From positions 186,001 to 250,000 of the forward strand of contig NZ_JACHLU010000006.1 of NCBI RefSeq assembly GCF_014204625.1: a DNA stretch of 64,000 bases. Direction: 5' to 3'. Origin of the DNA: Gillisella vitis (GTDB lineage Bacteria; Pseudomonadota; Alphaproteobacteria; Rhizobiales; Rhizobiaceae). The notes under the pieces were generated by a model. That model worked only from the letters and a program-made list of their open reading frames with translations. It was not told where the DNA came from and ran no database searches. The position numbers were made by a program, and so were the translations under genes. Shown here in pieces: positions 8,801 through 18,261 of the stretch (the first letter of the stretch is position 1; each line of letters opens with the position of its first letter).

Positions 8801-10252
8801 ATGCCTGCAAAAAAGACAATGCTCAGACCCAAAGGCGCGGCATCTAAAAAAGCACGTATTCCACCAGATGCCATTCAACCCGATACAGGTGCTACCCGTG
8901 GCGTCAAAGGCTGGAAAGAGGCCGCCACATGGCTGCGCAATCGCGGCATTGAGGATATTGAATGTATCACGCCTGATCTGGCTGGCGTGCCGCGCGGCAA
9001 AATGATGCCGACCTCGAAATTCACCAGCAACACCTCGCTGGCCTTGCCATCGGCGCTCTATCGCCACACGATTTCAGGCGAATATCCCGATGAAACCGGC
9101 AATTTTCGCTATGATTCGCGCGATAGTGACATCAAGCTGGTGCCCGATCTGTCGACGCTCTCCGTGGTGCCATGGGAAACCGACCCCACCGCGCAGGTGA
9201 TCTGCGATATTGTTGGCACCGAGGGCGAAAAGGTCAGTTACACACCGCGCAACGTGCTGAAAAACGTGTTGTCGCTGTATGAAGCCAAGGGCTGGAAGCC
9301 AGTGGTGGCCCCGGAAATCGAGTTTTATCTGGTGGCGATGAATGATGACCCGGATTATCCGCTGCATCCGCCCAAAGGCCGCTCTGGACGCTCCATCGTT
9401 GGCGGCCAAGGCTACTCCATTGCCGCCATCAATGAATTTGACGAGCTGATCGACGACATCTATCACTTCTCCGCCGCTCAAGGACTGGAAATCGACACGC
9501 TGATTCATGAGGAAGGCCCGGCACAGCTGGAGATCAACCTGCGCCATGGTGATCCAATCGAGCTGGCCGATCAGGTGTTTCTGTTCAAGCGCACCATTCG
9601 GGAAGCGGCCCTCAAGCATGGCATCTATGCCACCTTCATGGCCAAGCCGATGCAGGGGCAGCCCGGCTCGGCCATGCATATTCACCAGTCGGTGGTGGAT
9701 ATGGATACGGGCAAGAATATCTTCTCCAATGCCGATGGCTCGCCATCGAAGGAGTTCTTCCATTTTATTGGTGGAATGCAGAAATATGTGCCAAGCTCGC
9801 TGGTGATGATGGCCCCTTACGTCAACTCCTATCGCCGCCTGACACCCGACATGGCCTGCCCTGTCAACAACGCCTGGGGCTATGATAACCGCACCACCGC
9901 TTTCCGCGTGCCAGTGTCGGATGCGGCGGCCCGGCGGGTGGAAAACCGCCTGCCAAGCTCGGATGCCAACCCCTATCTGGCACTGGCTGCCTCGCTGGGC
10001 TGCGGATACCTCGGCATTTGCAATGCGATTGAGCCGACGGAACCGACCTATGATTCGGCCAATGAAGGATCGATTGAACTGCCGCGCGGACTGCTGGAAG
10101 CCGTTGCGCTGATGGAAAGAGAGCCGGATTTTGCCAATGTCTTCAGCCAGGATTTCATTGATATTTACGCAGGGGTCAAACGGGGTGAGTTTGAAACCTT
10201 CATGCAGGTGATCAGCCCGTGGGAGCGGGAGTTTCTGCTGTTGAATGTGTGA
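8801..10252 (+). CDS. puuA: Glutamine-synthetase-family enzyme, PuuA-like (gamma-glutamyl-amine synthetase)
   Basis: This 483-residue cytosolic enzyme has the glutamine synthetase catalytic fold: metal and glutamate ligands in APEIEFYLV and EEGPAQLEINLRHGDP, the ATP/metal His motif MAKPMQGQPGSAMHIHQS, and NRTTAFRVP with ENRLPSSDANPYLALAA near the end. It differs from GlnA by an N-terminal extension of about 40 residues and by lacking the adenylylation loop, as in the PuuA group, which joins glutamate to putrescine or another amine. The next gene encodes a PuuB-like amine oxidase 16 bp downstream, which supports polyamine or amine catabolism. The exact amine is inferred, not proven. Confidence 0.85.
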   Translation: MPAKKTMLRPKGAASKKARIPPDAIQPDTGATRGVKGWKEAATWLRNRGIEDIECITPDLAGVPRGKMMPTSKFTSNTSLALPSALYRHTISGEYPDETGNFRYDSRDSDIKLVPDLSTLSVVPWETDPTAQVICDIVGTEGEKVSYTPRNVLKNVLSLYEAKGWKPVVAPEIEFYLVAMNDDPDYPLHPPKGRSGRSIVGGQGYSIAAINEFDELIDDIYHFSAAQGLEIDTLIHEEGPAQLEINLRHGDPIELADQVFLFKRTIREAALKHGIYATFMAKPMQGQPGSAMHIHQSVVDMDTGKNIFSNADGSPSKEFFHFIGGMQKYVPSSLVMMAPYVNSYRRLTPDMACPVNNAWGYDNRTTAFRVPVSDAAARRVENRLPSSDANPYLALAASLGCGYLGICNAIEPTEPTYDSANEGSIELPRGLLEAVALMEREPDFANVFSQDFIDIYAGVKRGEFETFMQVISPWEREFLLLNV

Positions 10253-10268
10253 CAATAAGGAGTACCCC

Positions 10269-11552
10269 ATGTGGCAAAGCCCGATTGCTCCCGGCCTGTC
10301 CTGGTATCAGGCAAGCGTTGGTGAGCGGCCGGAATATCCGGCCATGGATGGATCGAAAACCGCAGACGTTGCCATTGTCGGCGGCGGCTACACCGGCTTG
10401 CAGGCGGCATATACCTTGGCCAAGGCCGGTGTCAGCGTGGTGTTGATTGAGGGCGGACGGTTTGGCGATGGCGGCTCGGGCCGCAATGGCGGCCAGTTTG
10501 GCACGGGCCAGCGCAGCTACCCGGACGAGCTGGAAGCAGAATTTGGGTTTGAACGGGCAAAAGCGCTGTTTGACATGGCTGAGAATGCCAAAGCCTATCT
10601 GCTGGATTTTGCCCGTACCCATCAGATCGACATGGAGTTCATGCCGGGCCAATTGAATGTCGAGCACAAGCCCGGCACCGACAAAGATGTGCGCAAAAGC
10701 GTGGAGATCACCACCGAACGGTTTGGCTATCAACACATGAGTTTCATGGACCGTGCGGAAACGAGCGAACGGCTGGGTTCTACCCGGTATTACTGCGGCA
10801 CACGCGATGTTGGCACCGGCCATATTCATCCGCTGAAGCTGCTGGTGGGACTGGCCAGAGCGGCAAAAGATGCCGGTGCGGCACTGTTTGAAATGACCAA
10901 GGCCAAAAGCATAACCCAAGCGGCTGGCAAGACGCGGATTGAAACCGAAAGCGGCACCATCACCGCCTCAAACGTGCTGATTGCCACCAACGCCTATATT
11001 GGCAATCTGGAACCCGTGACGGCAGCCCATGTGATGCCGATCCGCTCGTTCATCGGGGCCACCGTGCCGCTGGATGATTTTCCTGACGTTATTCCCGGCG
11101 CGGAAGCCGTGGCGGATTCGCGCTTTGTGGTGCGCTATTTTCGCAAAATGCGCGATGGCCGCCTGCTGTTTGGCGGGCGCGAGGCCTATACCGCCGATAG
11201 TCCCCGCGATATTTCCAGCCATATCCGCCGCCAGATTGCCGAGATTTATCCGGCGCTGAACGATATTGAGATGACCCACGCCTGGGGCGGCTCGGTGGGG
11301 ATTACCATGAACCGTCAGCCTTTTGCCCGCGAGGTGATGCCCGGCGTCATTTCGGTTGCCGGATATTCCGGCCATGGCGTGATGTTGTCAAATTATTGCG
11401 GTACATTGTTTGCCAGATCGGTTCTGGGTCAAAACACCGAACTGGAACTGTTCAAAGCCCTGAAAATCCCCGCCTTCCCTGGCGGACAATGGCTCAGATC
11501 GCCTCTTCTTGTGCTGGCCCTGAGCTGGTATGCCCTGCGGGACCGATTCTGA
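10269..11552 (+). CDS. puuB: FAD-dependent amine oxidoreductase, PuuB-like (gamma-glutamylputrescine oxidase)
   Basis: The D-amino-acid-oxidase-fold flavoprotein has its FAD motif DVAIVGGGYTGLQAAYTLAKAG near residue 35, then EGGRFGDGGSGRNGGQFGTG, which binds flavin. A C-terminal VAGYSGHGVMLSNYCG closes the FAD site. It would oxidise a gamma-glutamylated amine to its aldehyde, releasing ammonia and hydrogen peroxide. ATG 10269 is chosen over an upstream ATG at 10245 because TAAGGAG sits six bases before it and because 10245 lies inside the preceding gene. It forms a two-gene operon with the PuuA-like gene. The aldehyde dehydrogenase and hydrolase steps are not present here. Confidence 0.85.
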   Translation: MWQSPIAPGLSWYQASVGERPEYPAMDGSKTADVAIVGGGYTGLQAAYTLAKAGVSVVLIEGGRFGDGGSGRNGGQFGTGQRSYPDELEAEFGFERAKALFDMAENAKAYLLDFARTHQIDMEFMPGQLNVEHKPGTDKDVRKSVEITTERFGYQHMSFMDRAETSERLGSTRYYCGTRDVGTGHIHPLKLLVGLARAAKDAGAALFEMTKAKSITQAAGKTRIETESGTITASNVLIATNAYIGNLEPVTAAHVMPIRSFIGATVPLDDFPDVIPGAEAVADSRFVVRYFRKMRDGRLLFGGREAYTADSPRDISSHIRRQIAEIYPALNDIEMTHAWGGSVGITMNRQPFAREVMPGVISVAGYSGHGVMLSNYCGTLFARSVLGQNTELELFKALKIPAFPGGQWLRSPLLVLALSWYALRDRF

Positions 11553-11649
11553 TGAATTCTGCGTTGCAGGATTTATTATTCGTCCCACTGGTATTTTTAA
11601 ATCGATTGAATTATATAAAGCCCACCTATCCTGAGTGAGAGATGCCCTT

Positions 11650-13122
11650 ATGAGCAGTCAGATTATTCCTGTCGAACCCTTTGACTATGTCGTCTTTGGC
11701 GGCACCGGGGACCTTGCCGAGCGTAAGCTTTTGCCAGCGCTCTATCATCGCCAGCTTGCCGGGCAATTGACAGAGCCAACCCGGATTATCGGCGCGTCGC
11801 GCTCGCCGATGACGGATGAGGAATACCGCGAATTTGCTCATAAGGCTTTAAAGGAATTTCTCAAGGAAGACGAGTTGCTCGAGAGCGAAGTGAGCCGCTT
11901 TCTCGCGCGTCTGCATTATGTGTCGGTTGATGCCAAGTCCGACAAGGGCTGGGATGTGCTGAAAAAGCTGCTCGATAGCGGCAAGGACATTGTGCGCGCC
12001 TTCTATCTGGCCGTCTCCCCATCCATCTTCGGCGATATTGCGGACAAGATCCGCGATCACAAGCTGATTACCAAAACCACGCGCATCGTGGTGGAAAAGC
12101 CGATTGGCCGCGATCTGGCTTCCGCAGAAGTGCTCAATGACACCATCGGCAAAGCCTTCAGGGAAGAGCAGATTTTCCGTATCGACCATTATCTGGGCAA
12201 GGAAACCGTGCAGAACCTGATGGCGCTGCGCTTTGCCAATGCGCTCTATGAGCCGCTTTGGAACTCCGCCCATATTGACCATGTGCAGATCACCGTTGCC
12301 GAATCCGTTGGCCTTGAAGGCCGCGTGACCTATTATGACAAGGCTGGTGCCCTGCGCGATATGGTGCAGAACCACATCTTGCAGCTTCTGTGCCTTGTGG
12401 CGATGGAGCCGCCCTCTTCGATGAATTCCGAGGCGCTCCGCGATGAAAAGCTGAAAGTGCTGCGCGCCTTGAAGCCCATTACTGCGGCCAATGTCGAAAA
12501 AATGACCGTGCGTGGCCAGTATAAGGCCGGAGCATCGGCCGGTGGCCCGGTAAAGGGCTATACCGAAGAGCTGGAAGCGGCCTCTGATACCGAAACCTTT
12601 GTGGCGATCAAGACCGAGATCAACAATTGGCGCTGGGCGGGTGTGCCGTTTTATCTGCGCACCGGCAAGCGTCTGGCCAGCCGCATGTCGGAAATCGTCA
12701 TTCAGTTCAAGCCCATCCCGCATTCGATCTTTGATGAAGCGGCAGGCCGCATTGAAGCCAATCAGTTGGTCATTCGCTTGCAGCCCGATGAAGGCGTGAA
12801 GCAATGGCTGATGATCAAGGATCCGGGTCCGGGCGGTATGCGTCTTCGCCATGTATCGCTGGATATGAGCTTTGCCGAATCCTTTGGCGTGCGCAACCCG
12901 GATGCCTATGAACGGCTGCTAATGGACGTGATCCGCTCCAACCAGACCTTGTTCATGCGCCGCGACGAAGTGGAAGCGGCATGGAACTGGGTCGATCCGA
13001 TTCTGAAGGCTTGGGAAGAAATTGGCCAGAAGGCGCAAGGCTATACATCCGGCACCTGGGGTCCAAGTCAGGCCATTGCGCTGATTGAACGCGATGGTCG
13101 CACCTGGCACGAGCTGGACTGA
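11650..13122 (+). CDS. zwf: Glucose-6-phosphate 1-dehydrogenase
   Basis: It oxidises glucose-6-phosphate to 6-phosphogluconolactone with NAD(P)+, the entry step of the Entner-Doudoroff and pentose phosphate routes. The 490-residue protein has the dinucleotide motif FGGTGDLAERKLLPALYHRQ at its start, the EKPIGRDLASA segment, and the active-site motif RIDHYLGKETVQN with the catalytic His. ATG 11650 fits the family start; an in-frame ATG 15 bases earlier is less likely. It is followed by pgl after 11 bp and then edd, so all three steps to 2-keto-3-deoxy-6-phosphogluconate are encoded together. A TATA-rich stretch near 11605-11620 may be the promoter. Confidence 0.97.
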   Translation: MSSQIIPVEPFDYVVFGGTGDLAERKLLPALYHRQLAGQLTEPTRIIGASRSPMTDEEYREFAHKALKEFLKEDELLESEVSRFLARLHYVSVDAKSDKGWDVLKKLLDSGKDIVRAFYLAVSPSIFGDIADKIRDHKLITKTTRIVVEKPIGRDLASAEVLNDTIGKAFREEQIFRIDHYLGKETVQNLMALRFANALYEPLWNSAHIDHVQITVAESVGLEGRVTYYDKAGALRDMVQNHILQLLCLVAMEPPSSMNSEALRDEKLKVLRALKPITAANVEKMTVRGQYKAGASAGGPVKGYTEELEAASDTETFVAIKTEINNWRWAGVPFYLRTGKRLASRMSEIVIQFKPIPHSIFDEAAGRIEANQLVIRLQPDEGVKQWLMIKDPGPGGMRLRHVSLDMSFAESFGVRNPDAYERLLMDVIRSNQTLFMRRDEVEAAWNWVDPILKAWEEIGQKAQGYTSGTWGPSQAIALIERDGRTWHELD

Positions 13123-13133
13123 GGACACATCTC

Positions 13134-13832
13134 ATGGCTCACACATTGCATAGCTTTGAAAATGGCCCGGCGCTGGCCGAGGCGCTGGCAGACAAGGTGG
13201 CAGCGGCTCTGGCTCACTCTGTCACCACGCGCGGCAGTGCAACACTTGCAGTATCAGGTGGCTCGACGCCGAAGGCTTTCTTTGAGGCCCTCTCAAAAAA
13301 GCCGCTTGATTGGAGCAATGTGTCGGTGACACTGGTGGATGAGCGGTTTGTGCCCGCTGACAATCCGCGCTCCAACCATCTGCTGGTGGCCACGCATCTG
13401 TTGAAAAACGAAGCGGCGGATGCGGATTTTGTGCCGCTCTATCAGGCCGCCGCCGATATTGAAGCCGCCGCTGCTATGGCCACCGATGCTGTTTCAGACA
13501 TGGGCACGCCTTTTGATGTGGTCATTCTGGGCATGGGAGCCGATGGCCACACGGCCTCCTTCTTCCCGGGCGGCAACAATCTGGAAGATGCACTGGATCT
13601 GGAGCTGCCGCCACGGGTGCTGACCATGGAGGCCGCAGGTGCTGGCGAGCCGCGCCTGACGCTGTCGTTCAGCAGCATGGCGGATGCCGGTCTGCTGGTT
13701 GTGCATATCGAAGGGGCCGAGAAGAAAGCCGTGCTGGACAAAGCACTGGGCGGCACGGATGAAGCCGAGATGCCGATCCGCGCCGTGCTGGCCCGGGCTG
13801 AGACCGACGTGGAGATTTATTGGGCACCTTAA
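13134..13832 (+). CDS. pgl: 6-phosphogluconolactonase
   Basis: This 232-residue enzyme of the NagB/6PGL fold hydrolyses 6-phosphogluconolactone to 6-phosphogluconate. Visible motifs are TLAVSGGSTPKAFFEALS (phosphate binding), VTLVDERFVPADNPRSN and VILGMGADGHTASFFPGG, the last carrying the catalytic His. It lies 11 bp after zwf and 135 bp before edd, in the usual rhizobial zwf-pgl-edd order. The pgl-edd spacer contains the small palindrome GGTCGCC-N6-GGCGACC at 13861-13880, which could stabilise or partly terminate the mRNA but lacks a T run. Confidence 0.95.
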   Translation: MAHTLHSFENGPALAEALADKVAAALAHSVTTRGSATLAVSGGSTPKAFFEALSKKPLDWSNVSVTLVDERFVPADNPRSNHLLVATHLLKNEAADADFVPLYQAAADIEAAAAMATDAVSDMGTPFDVVILGMGADGHTASFFPGGNNLEDALDLELPPRVLTMEAAGAGEPRLTLSFSSMADAGLLVVHIEGAEKKAVLDKALGGTDEAEMPIRAVLARAETDVEIYWAP

Positions 13833-13967
13833 GCCCCCGCTGGCTATCCGCATCACATTCGGTCGCCGGATCAGGCGACCAGTCATATCGAGACCCTGAA
13901 CAGGGTCAAAGCGCGGCTGAAGTGGTCGAGAGCCCTCATTCGTGCGCCCATCAGGAGGATCTATCAC

Positions 13968-15785
13968 ATGAGTGCCGATCATCGTATTGAAGCCATCACC
14001 AAGCGTATTGTTGAGCGCTCCAAACCAACCCGCGAGCCCTATCTGGCGCGCGTCCGCCAAGCCTCAACCAAGGGTGTGAAACGCGGTAGCTTGGCCTGTG
14101 GCAATCTTGCCCATGGCTTTGCGGTCTGTTCCCCCGGGGACAAGGCAGCACTTGCTGGCGACACGGTCCCCAATCTCGGCATTATCACCGCCTATAACGA
14201 TATGCTTTCGGCTCACCAGCCGTTTGAGCATTTCCCTGATCTGATCCGCAAGGCAGCAAGCGAAGTGGGCGGCGTGGCGCAAGTTGCAGGCGGCGTGCCC
14301 GCGATGTGCGATGGCGTCACACAGGGCCAGCCGGGCATGGAATTGTCGTTGTTTTCGCGCGATATTATTGCCATGGCAGCCGGCATTGGCCTGTCACACA
14401 ATATGTTTGATGCGGCGGTGTTTCTGGGCGTCTGCGACAAGATCGTGCCCGGCCTGATGATTGCCGCCCTCACCTTCGGTCATCTTCCTTCCGTGTTTAT
14501 TCCGGCTGGCCCGATGACCTCCGGCCTGCCGAATGACGAGAAAAATCGCATTCGTCAGCTCTATGCCGAAGGCAAGGTGGGCCGCGCCGAATTGCTGGAT
14601 TCCGAGTCGAAATCCTACCACGGCCCGGGCACCTGCACTTTTTACGGCACTGCCAATTCCAACCAGATGCTGATGGAAATCATGGGCTTCCATATGCCCG
14701 GTGCCTCCTTCATCAATCCCGGCACGCCGCTGCGTGATGCCCTGACCCGCGAAGCCACCAAGCGGGCATTGGCGATTACCGCGCTTGGCAATGAATTTAC
14801 CCCAGCTGGCGAGATGATTGATGAGCGCTCCATCGTCAATGGCGTGGTCGGCCTGCATGCCACTGGTGGCTCCACCAATCACACCATGCACCTGATTGCC
14901 ATGGCCCGTGCGGGCGGCATCCAGCTGACATGGCAGGATATTTCCGATCTCTCCGACATCGTGCCTTTGCTGGCCCGTGTCTATCCCAATGGCTCTGCCG
15001 ATGTGAACCATTTCCACGCCGCAGGCGGCATGGGCTTTTTGATCAAGCAATTGCTCAAAGCTGGTTTTGTGCATGATGATGTGCGCACGGTTTTTGGTCA
15101 GGGCCTTGCCGCCTACACCATCGAGCCACACCTGAACGAAGACGGCACCGTGCTGCGTCAGCCATCGCCTGAGCAAAGCGCTGATCCTAAGGTTCTGTCG
15201 CAGATTGAAGCGCCATTTCAGGCCAATGGCGGCCTGAAAATGCTGACTGGCAATATGGGCAAGGCGGTGATCAAGATTTCTGCCGTCAAGGCGGAGCGCC
15301 ATATCGTGGAGGCCCCTGCCATCGTCTTTCACACCCAACAGGCGGTGCAGGATGCGTTCAAGGAAGGCAAGCTGAACCGCGACTTTATTGCCGTGGTGCG
15401 TTTCCAAGGCCCCAAAGCCAATGGTATGCCGGAGCTGCACAAGCTGACGCCATCGCTGGGCGTGCTGCAAGACCGTGGCCACAAGGTTGCCCTGATCACC
15501 GATGGTCGCATGTCCGGTGCCTCCGGCAAGGTGCCAGCCGCCATTCACGTCACACCGGAAGCAGTTGATGGCGGACCCATTGCCAAAATCAAGGATGGCG
15601 ACATGATCCGCCTTGATGCCGTGGCAGGCACGCTGGAAGTTTTGGTGGATGCCACCGAATTTGCCGCCCGGCCTGCCATTGTGGTGGACCTGTCCGACAA
15701 CGAGTTTGGCATGGGCCGCGAATTGTTCGCACCGCTGCGGCGCGTAGCAGGCCCCGCTGATCATGGTGCGAGTGTGTTCTTTTAA
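13968..15785 (+). CDS. edd: 6-phosphogluconate dehydratase
   Basis: It dehydrates 6-phosphogluconate to 2-keto-3-deoxy-6-phosphogluconate, the committing Entner-Doudoroff step. The 605-residue protein belongs to the IlvD/Edd iron-sulfur dehydratases. Cys motifs for the cluster are seen in [16 protein letters not shown] and [11 protein letters not shown], and the C-terminal signature [21 protein letters not shown] is present. ATG 13968 has AGGAGG nine bases upstream. It is the last gene of zwf-pgl-edd. The aldolase (eda) is not in the window. Confidence 0.97.
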   Translation: MSADHRIEAITKRIVERSKPTREPYLARVRQASTKGVKRGSLACGNLAHGFAVCSPGDKAALAGDTVPNLGIITAYNDMLSAHQPFEHFPDLIRKAASEVGGVAQVAGGVPAMCDGVTQGQPGMELSLFSRDIIAMAAGIGLSHNMFDAAVFLGVCDKIVPGLMIAALTFGHLPSVFIPAGPMTSGLPNDEKNRIRQLYAEGKVGRAELLDSESKSYHGPGTCTFYGTANSNQMLMEIMGFHMPGASFINPGTPLRDALTREATKRALAITALGNEFTPAGEMIDERSIVNGVVGLHATGGSTNHTMHLIAMARAGGIQLTWQDISDLSDIVPLLARVYPNGSADVNHFHAAGGMGFLIKQLLKAGFVHDDVRTVFGQGLAAYTIEPHLNEDGTVLRQPSPEQSADPKVLSQIEAPFQANGGLKMLTGNMGKAVIKISAVKAERHIVEAPAIVFHTQQAVQDAFKEGKLNRDFIAVVRFQGPKANGMPELHKLTPSLGVLQDRGHKVALITDGRMSGASGKVPAAIHVTPEAVDGGPIAKIKDGDMIRLDAVAGTLEVLVDATEFAARPAIVVDLSDNEFGMGRELFAPLRRVAGPADHGASVFF

Positions 15786-15805
15786 ACTCTATTGTGCCTT
15801 GGGGT

Positions 15806-15830
15806 AGCGGCGCGCCTTCATAGCGCCGCT
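15806..15830 (+). terminator. Possible terminator hairpin after edd
   Basis: AGCGGCGC (15806-15813) pairs with GCGCCGCT (15823-15830). The bases after it are pyrimidine-rich but not a clean T run, so it may be a weak or factor-assisted terminator. It lies between edd and the convergent pseudogene. Confidence 0.4.
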
Positions 15831-15842
15831 CCCACCTTCTTC

Positions 15843-16233
15843 TTACAGCACCAATCGTTGTACAATATCGCTGCGATTTTTGAGTGCCTCAGCCAGTCCT
15901 GCGCGCGCTATTTCAACAACCGATGCCGGGGCTGTCTGCGGCGCTCCGGCTTGAAACGGTGGTGCTGGCGCATATTCCAGCGCCAGTTGCACTGTTTGAG
16001 CCACATCTTCCCCCATCACCGCTGCCAGCACGGACAGGCCAAAATCAATCCCCGCAGTCACACCGCCCGCTGTAATGATATTGCCATCGGTGACTACGCG
16101 CCCTTCTGTGGGAAGTGCACCAAGATCGGCCAGCAGGTGTTTCAATGCCCACCTGTGCACACCAAAGTGAATGCGTCAGTGCACGAAAGCCCGTCAGGGA
16201 ACGTGGCCGGTCGCTGATTGCCAAGCATTCAGC
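15843..16233 (-). pseudogene. DJ-1/PfpI-family protein remnant
   Basis: The frame ending at 15843 reads WALKHLLADLG, ALPTEGRVVTDGN, ITAGGVTAGIDFGLSVLAAVMGEDVAQ and LEYAPAPPF, a typical C-terminal half of DJ-1/PfpI or isonitrile-hydratase-like proteins. Just upstream, in a different frame, SCTDAFTLVCTGG resembles the nucleophile elbow with its conserved Cys. The roughly 20 residues normally between CTG and HWA are missing and the frame has shifted, so the gene has suffered an internal deletion. The N-terminal third is not found. A GTG at 16160 could only start a non-functional fragment. Confidence 0.75.
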
Positions 16234-16372
16234 ACAATACCCTAAAATGAGTGGGGTAGAAATTTCCATCCACCTAAAATACCAATAGGTGTGATTTTTT
16301 CTCAATACAACAATAAATACTATTCTTCACACCGAAGACCAATGTCCTTGATCATCCGTGTGAGTCGCTCGT

Positions 16373-16415
16373 GCATCGATCCAAACGCAAGATTCATCTG
16401 AGTTTGGATCGATGC
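16373..16415. repeat. Palindrome with 14-bp perfect arms
   Basis: GCATCGATCCAAAC (16373-16386) and GTTTGGATCGATGC (16402-16415) are exact inverted copies around a 15-base loop, followed by AAAACAAAAAA. The arrangement of hairpin then A-rich block resembles families A and C, so this is probably a further mosaic block. Confidence 0.7.
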
Positions 16416-16437
16416 AAAACAAAAAACCGAGTGCACC

Positions 16438-16487
16438 AGAGTTTGGCAGGGAAAAGTGGAACCCCGTTTTCCCTGACAAACGCTAAT
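16438..16487. repeat. RIME-like element, half of family A
   Basis: AGAGTTTGGCAGGGAAAAG, GTGGAACCCCG and TTTTCCCTGACAAACGCTAA match the first block of family A; the GGTTCAATCTGAACC block is absent. It ends 33 bases before the ATG of the heme protein, so it lies in or near that gene's promoter. Confidence 0.7.
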
Positions 16488-16520
16488 TCACTTATCCATA
16501 CCCTAACCCTGGAGCGTGCA

Positions 16521-18005
16521 ATGAGCCCTCAAAAACGCGGAACGTTATTGCTATTTCTGATGACGTCCTTTCTCTGTTCGAATAACAGTGCCCATGCGGA
16601 AACCTCTTTCTTGGGCGGTGCGCTGTCCTTGAAAGCAGCCCAAACAGCAACACCTTTCCAAAACGACAATGGTGCCACTCCTCCCAAGGAAAGCTACTCA
16701 GGCCCAACGTTTGTTCTCAGCCATGACTGGCCTAAAACCGCCTCTCCCCTGCCATCAGGTGCACCGTGGCAAAAAGCAATTGGCAACGGCAAAATCACCA
16801 TTGCCAACGCATCCGCCTATGCCGATGCCCTCAAGAAGGCCGTGAGTGAGAATGGCAGCAAACTCATCTCTGATTATCCATCATGGGACGCCGCCAAAGC
16901 CGAATGGTATAATGAGCCGTGGACGGGCAGCTTGCGTGAAAAGATCCACGGCACCTATCCTGCTGGCTTGTTCGGGCCTTCGATTTTTCCGGGCACAGGC
17001 CTTACGGCGTCCTTCAGAACCCATGTTCTGACATATTACGACAAGCGTGCGGCTTATTCGCTCCAGAAGATTTGGGGCACTGAGGCCAAGATGCCAACCT
17101 TGACAACGGAGGCAACTCAGTTTGAGGAAGGCTCAATTATTGTCAAGGCAGCCATCTTTACCTCTACCGACCCCCAGAAAAAGCGGGACTGGTGGGACGC
17201 TATGAAAGGAGCACAGGAATGGGATCTTTATGTCCCTGTGGCCTCCAAGAATGATCCGCCGCAGGTCTGGCCCGGTTATGTTGCCCAGTTCGATATTATC
17301 GTTAAAGACACCAAGTCTTCTCCGAAGACGGGATGGGTGTTTATGACGCTTGTTTATGATGCAACGGCGCAAGGTTCCGTGTGGGATAAAATGGTGCCCC
17401 TCGGGGTCCAGTGGGGCAACGACCCGCAGGCAACGCAGGATACGGATCCTCTGGTGGAAAACTGGATTAATCCAAAAGCACCCAAATACTCCACTCAAAC
17501 ACTTGGCTGGGGTGGGCGTCTTTCAGGTCCAAATGACGGTGCCCGCAATGATATTGCGATCGTTGGATCAACCCCCGGACTTCCTTTCATGCCGAATGCC
17601 ATGAACTCAAGCTGCATGAGTTGCCACAGCACGGCACAATGGAACGTCAAGGACAATAAAATGGTCAGCTTTCTGCTGCCATCATTTCCGGACCCAAACA
17701 AGCCCGATGCTTTTTATGCCAACTGCACGGACAGGTCGCAATATGATTTCAACGGTGACTATATCTGCTCTCCTGCTCCAGGGTCTCAAACGTGGATGAA
17801 ATGGTTCCAGAACAGGCGCGGGAATCAACCCATGGACGCAGGATCCGTTGCCGCAGATTTTGATGAAGTCCTGACATTCAAGTCATTACCGCTATGGTAC
17901 GCCGCGACATACCCCAAAACTGCTGGCGAGAAATTTTTCCTGAACACAACACAGCACGGCGCTGAATACAACCAATACACGGGAGCACCGATACCCAAAC
18001 AATAA
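16521..18005 (+). CDS. Secreted protein with one c-type heme site
   Basis: The product has 494 residues. It starts with a signal peptide (MSPQKRGTLLLFLMTSFLCSNNSAHA), so it is exported to the periplasm. One heme-c motif, CMSCH, lies at about residue 367 within NAMNSSCMSCHSTAQWN; two further Cys nearby (ANCTD, YICSP) might form a disulfide. The long N-terminal part is rich in Trp and aromatic residues with no domain that I can name. ATG 16521 is preceded by GGAG at seven bases; the frame is open further upstream only through repeat DNA. A strong terminator follows. I suspect a redox enzyme subunit or an electron-transfer partner, but the function is unknown. Confidence 0.75.
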   Translation: MSPQKRGTLLLFLMTSFLCSNNSAHAETSFLGGALSLKAAQTATPFQNDNGATPPKESYSGPTFVLSHDWPKTASPLPSGAPWQKAIGNGKITIANASAYADALKKAVSENGSKLISDYPSWDAAKAEWYNEPWTGSLREKIHGTYPAGLFGPSIFPGTGLTASFRTHVLTYYDKRAAYSLQKIWGTEAKMPTLTTEATQFEEGSIIVKAAIFTSTDPQKKRDWWDAMKGAQEWDLYVPVASKNDPPQVWPGYVAQFDIIVKDTKSSPKTGWVFMTLVYDATAQGSVWDKMVPLGVQWGNDPQATQDTDPLVENWINPKAPKYSTQTLGWGGRLSGPNDGARNDIAIVGSTPGLPFMPNAMNSSCMSCHSTAQWNVKDNKMVSFLLPSFPDPNKPDAFYANCTDRSQYDFNGDYICSPAPGSQTWMKWFQNRRGNQPMDAGSVAADFDEVLTFKSLPLWYAATYPKTAGEKFFLNTTQHGAEYNQYTGAPIPKQ

Positions 18006-18061
18006 ATAGAAAACACCATAATCGGCCAAGATCCGCAATACATTTCATATGCTTATTAAGT

Positions 18062-18099
18062 CGGCGAAATATATAAATTACATTTCGCCGATTTTTTAT
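18062..18099 (+). terminator. Rho-independent terminator
   Basis: CGGCGAAAT (18062-18070) pairs with ATTTCGCCG (18082-18090) and is followed by ATTTTTTATT. It ends the heme-protein transcript. The rest of the gap to 18261 holds no gene that I can support. Confidence 0.9.
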
Positions 18100-18261
18100 T
18101 TTAATAATTATTTATGTTTAAAATAATGGGGATTCTGTTTCGAACAATCCCCTTTGAATTTTGGTGTATTTTGCAGGCAAACCGGGCAAAGGCAGCCTTT
18201 TTGATTTACCTTCACGCAGGCTTCTATAAAACTGCACACAGCAGATATTCAGGAGTTCACA

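Noticed and set aside
13861..13880. GGTCGCC hairpin in the pgl-edd spacer as a terminator
   Set aside because: No T run follows and edd lies downstream in the same operon; at most it is a processing or attenuation hairpin.
13494..14060. Minus-strand ORF over the pgl-edd junction, and other long antisense ORFs under zwf, edd, aglE, the 2HCT transporter and flhA
   Set aside because: They are opposite to well-identified genes and have the composition of mirror frames; none shows a ribosome site plus a family motif.
16045..16305. Minus-strand ORF crossing the PfpI remnant
   Set aside because: It runs in the wrong frame through the remnant and beyond; it has no family features.
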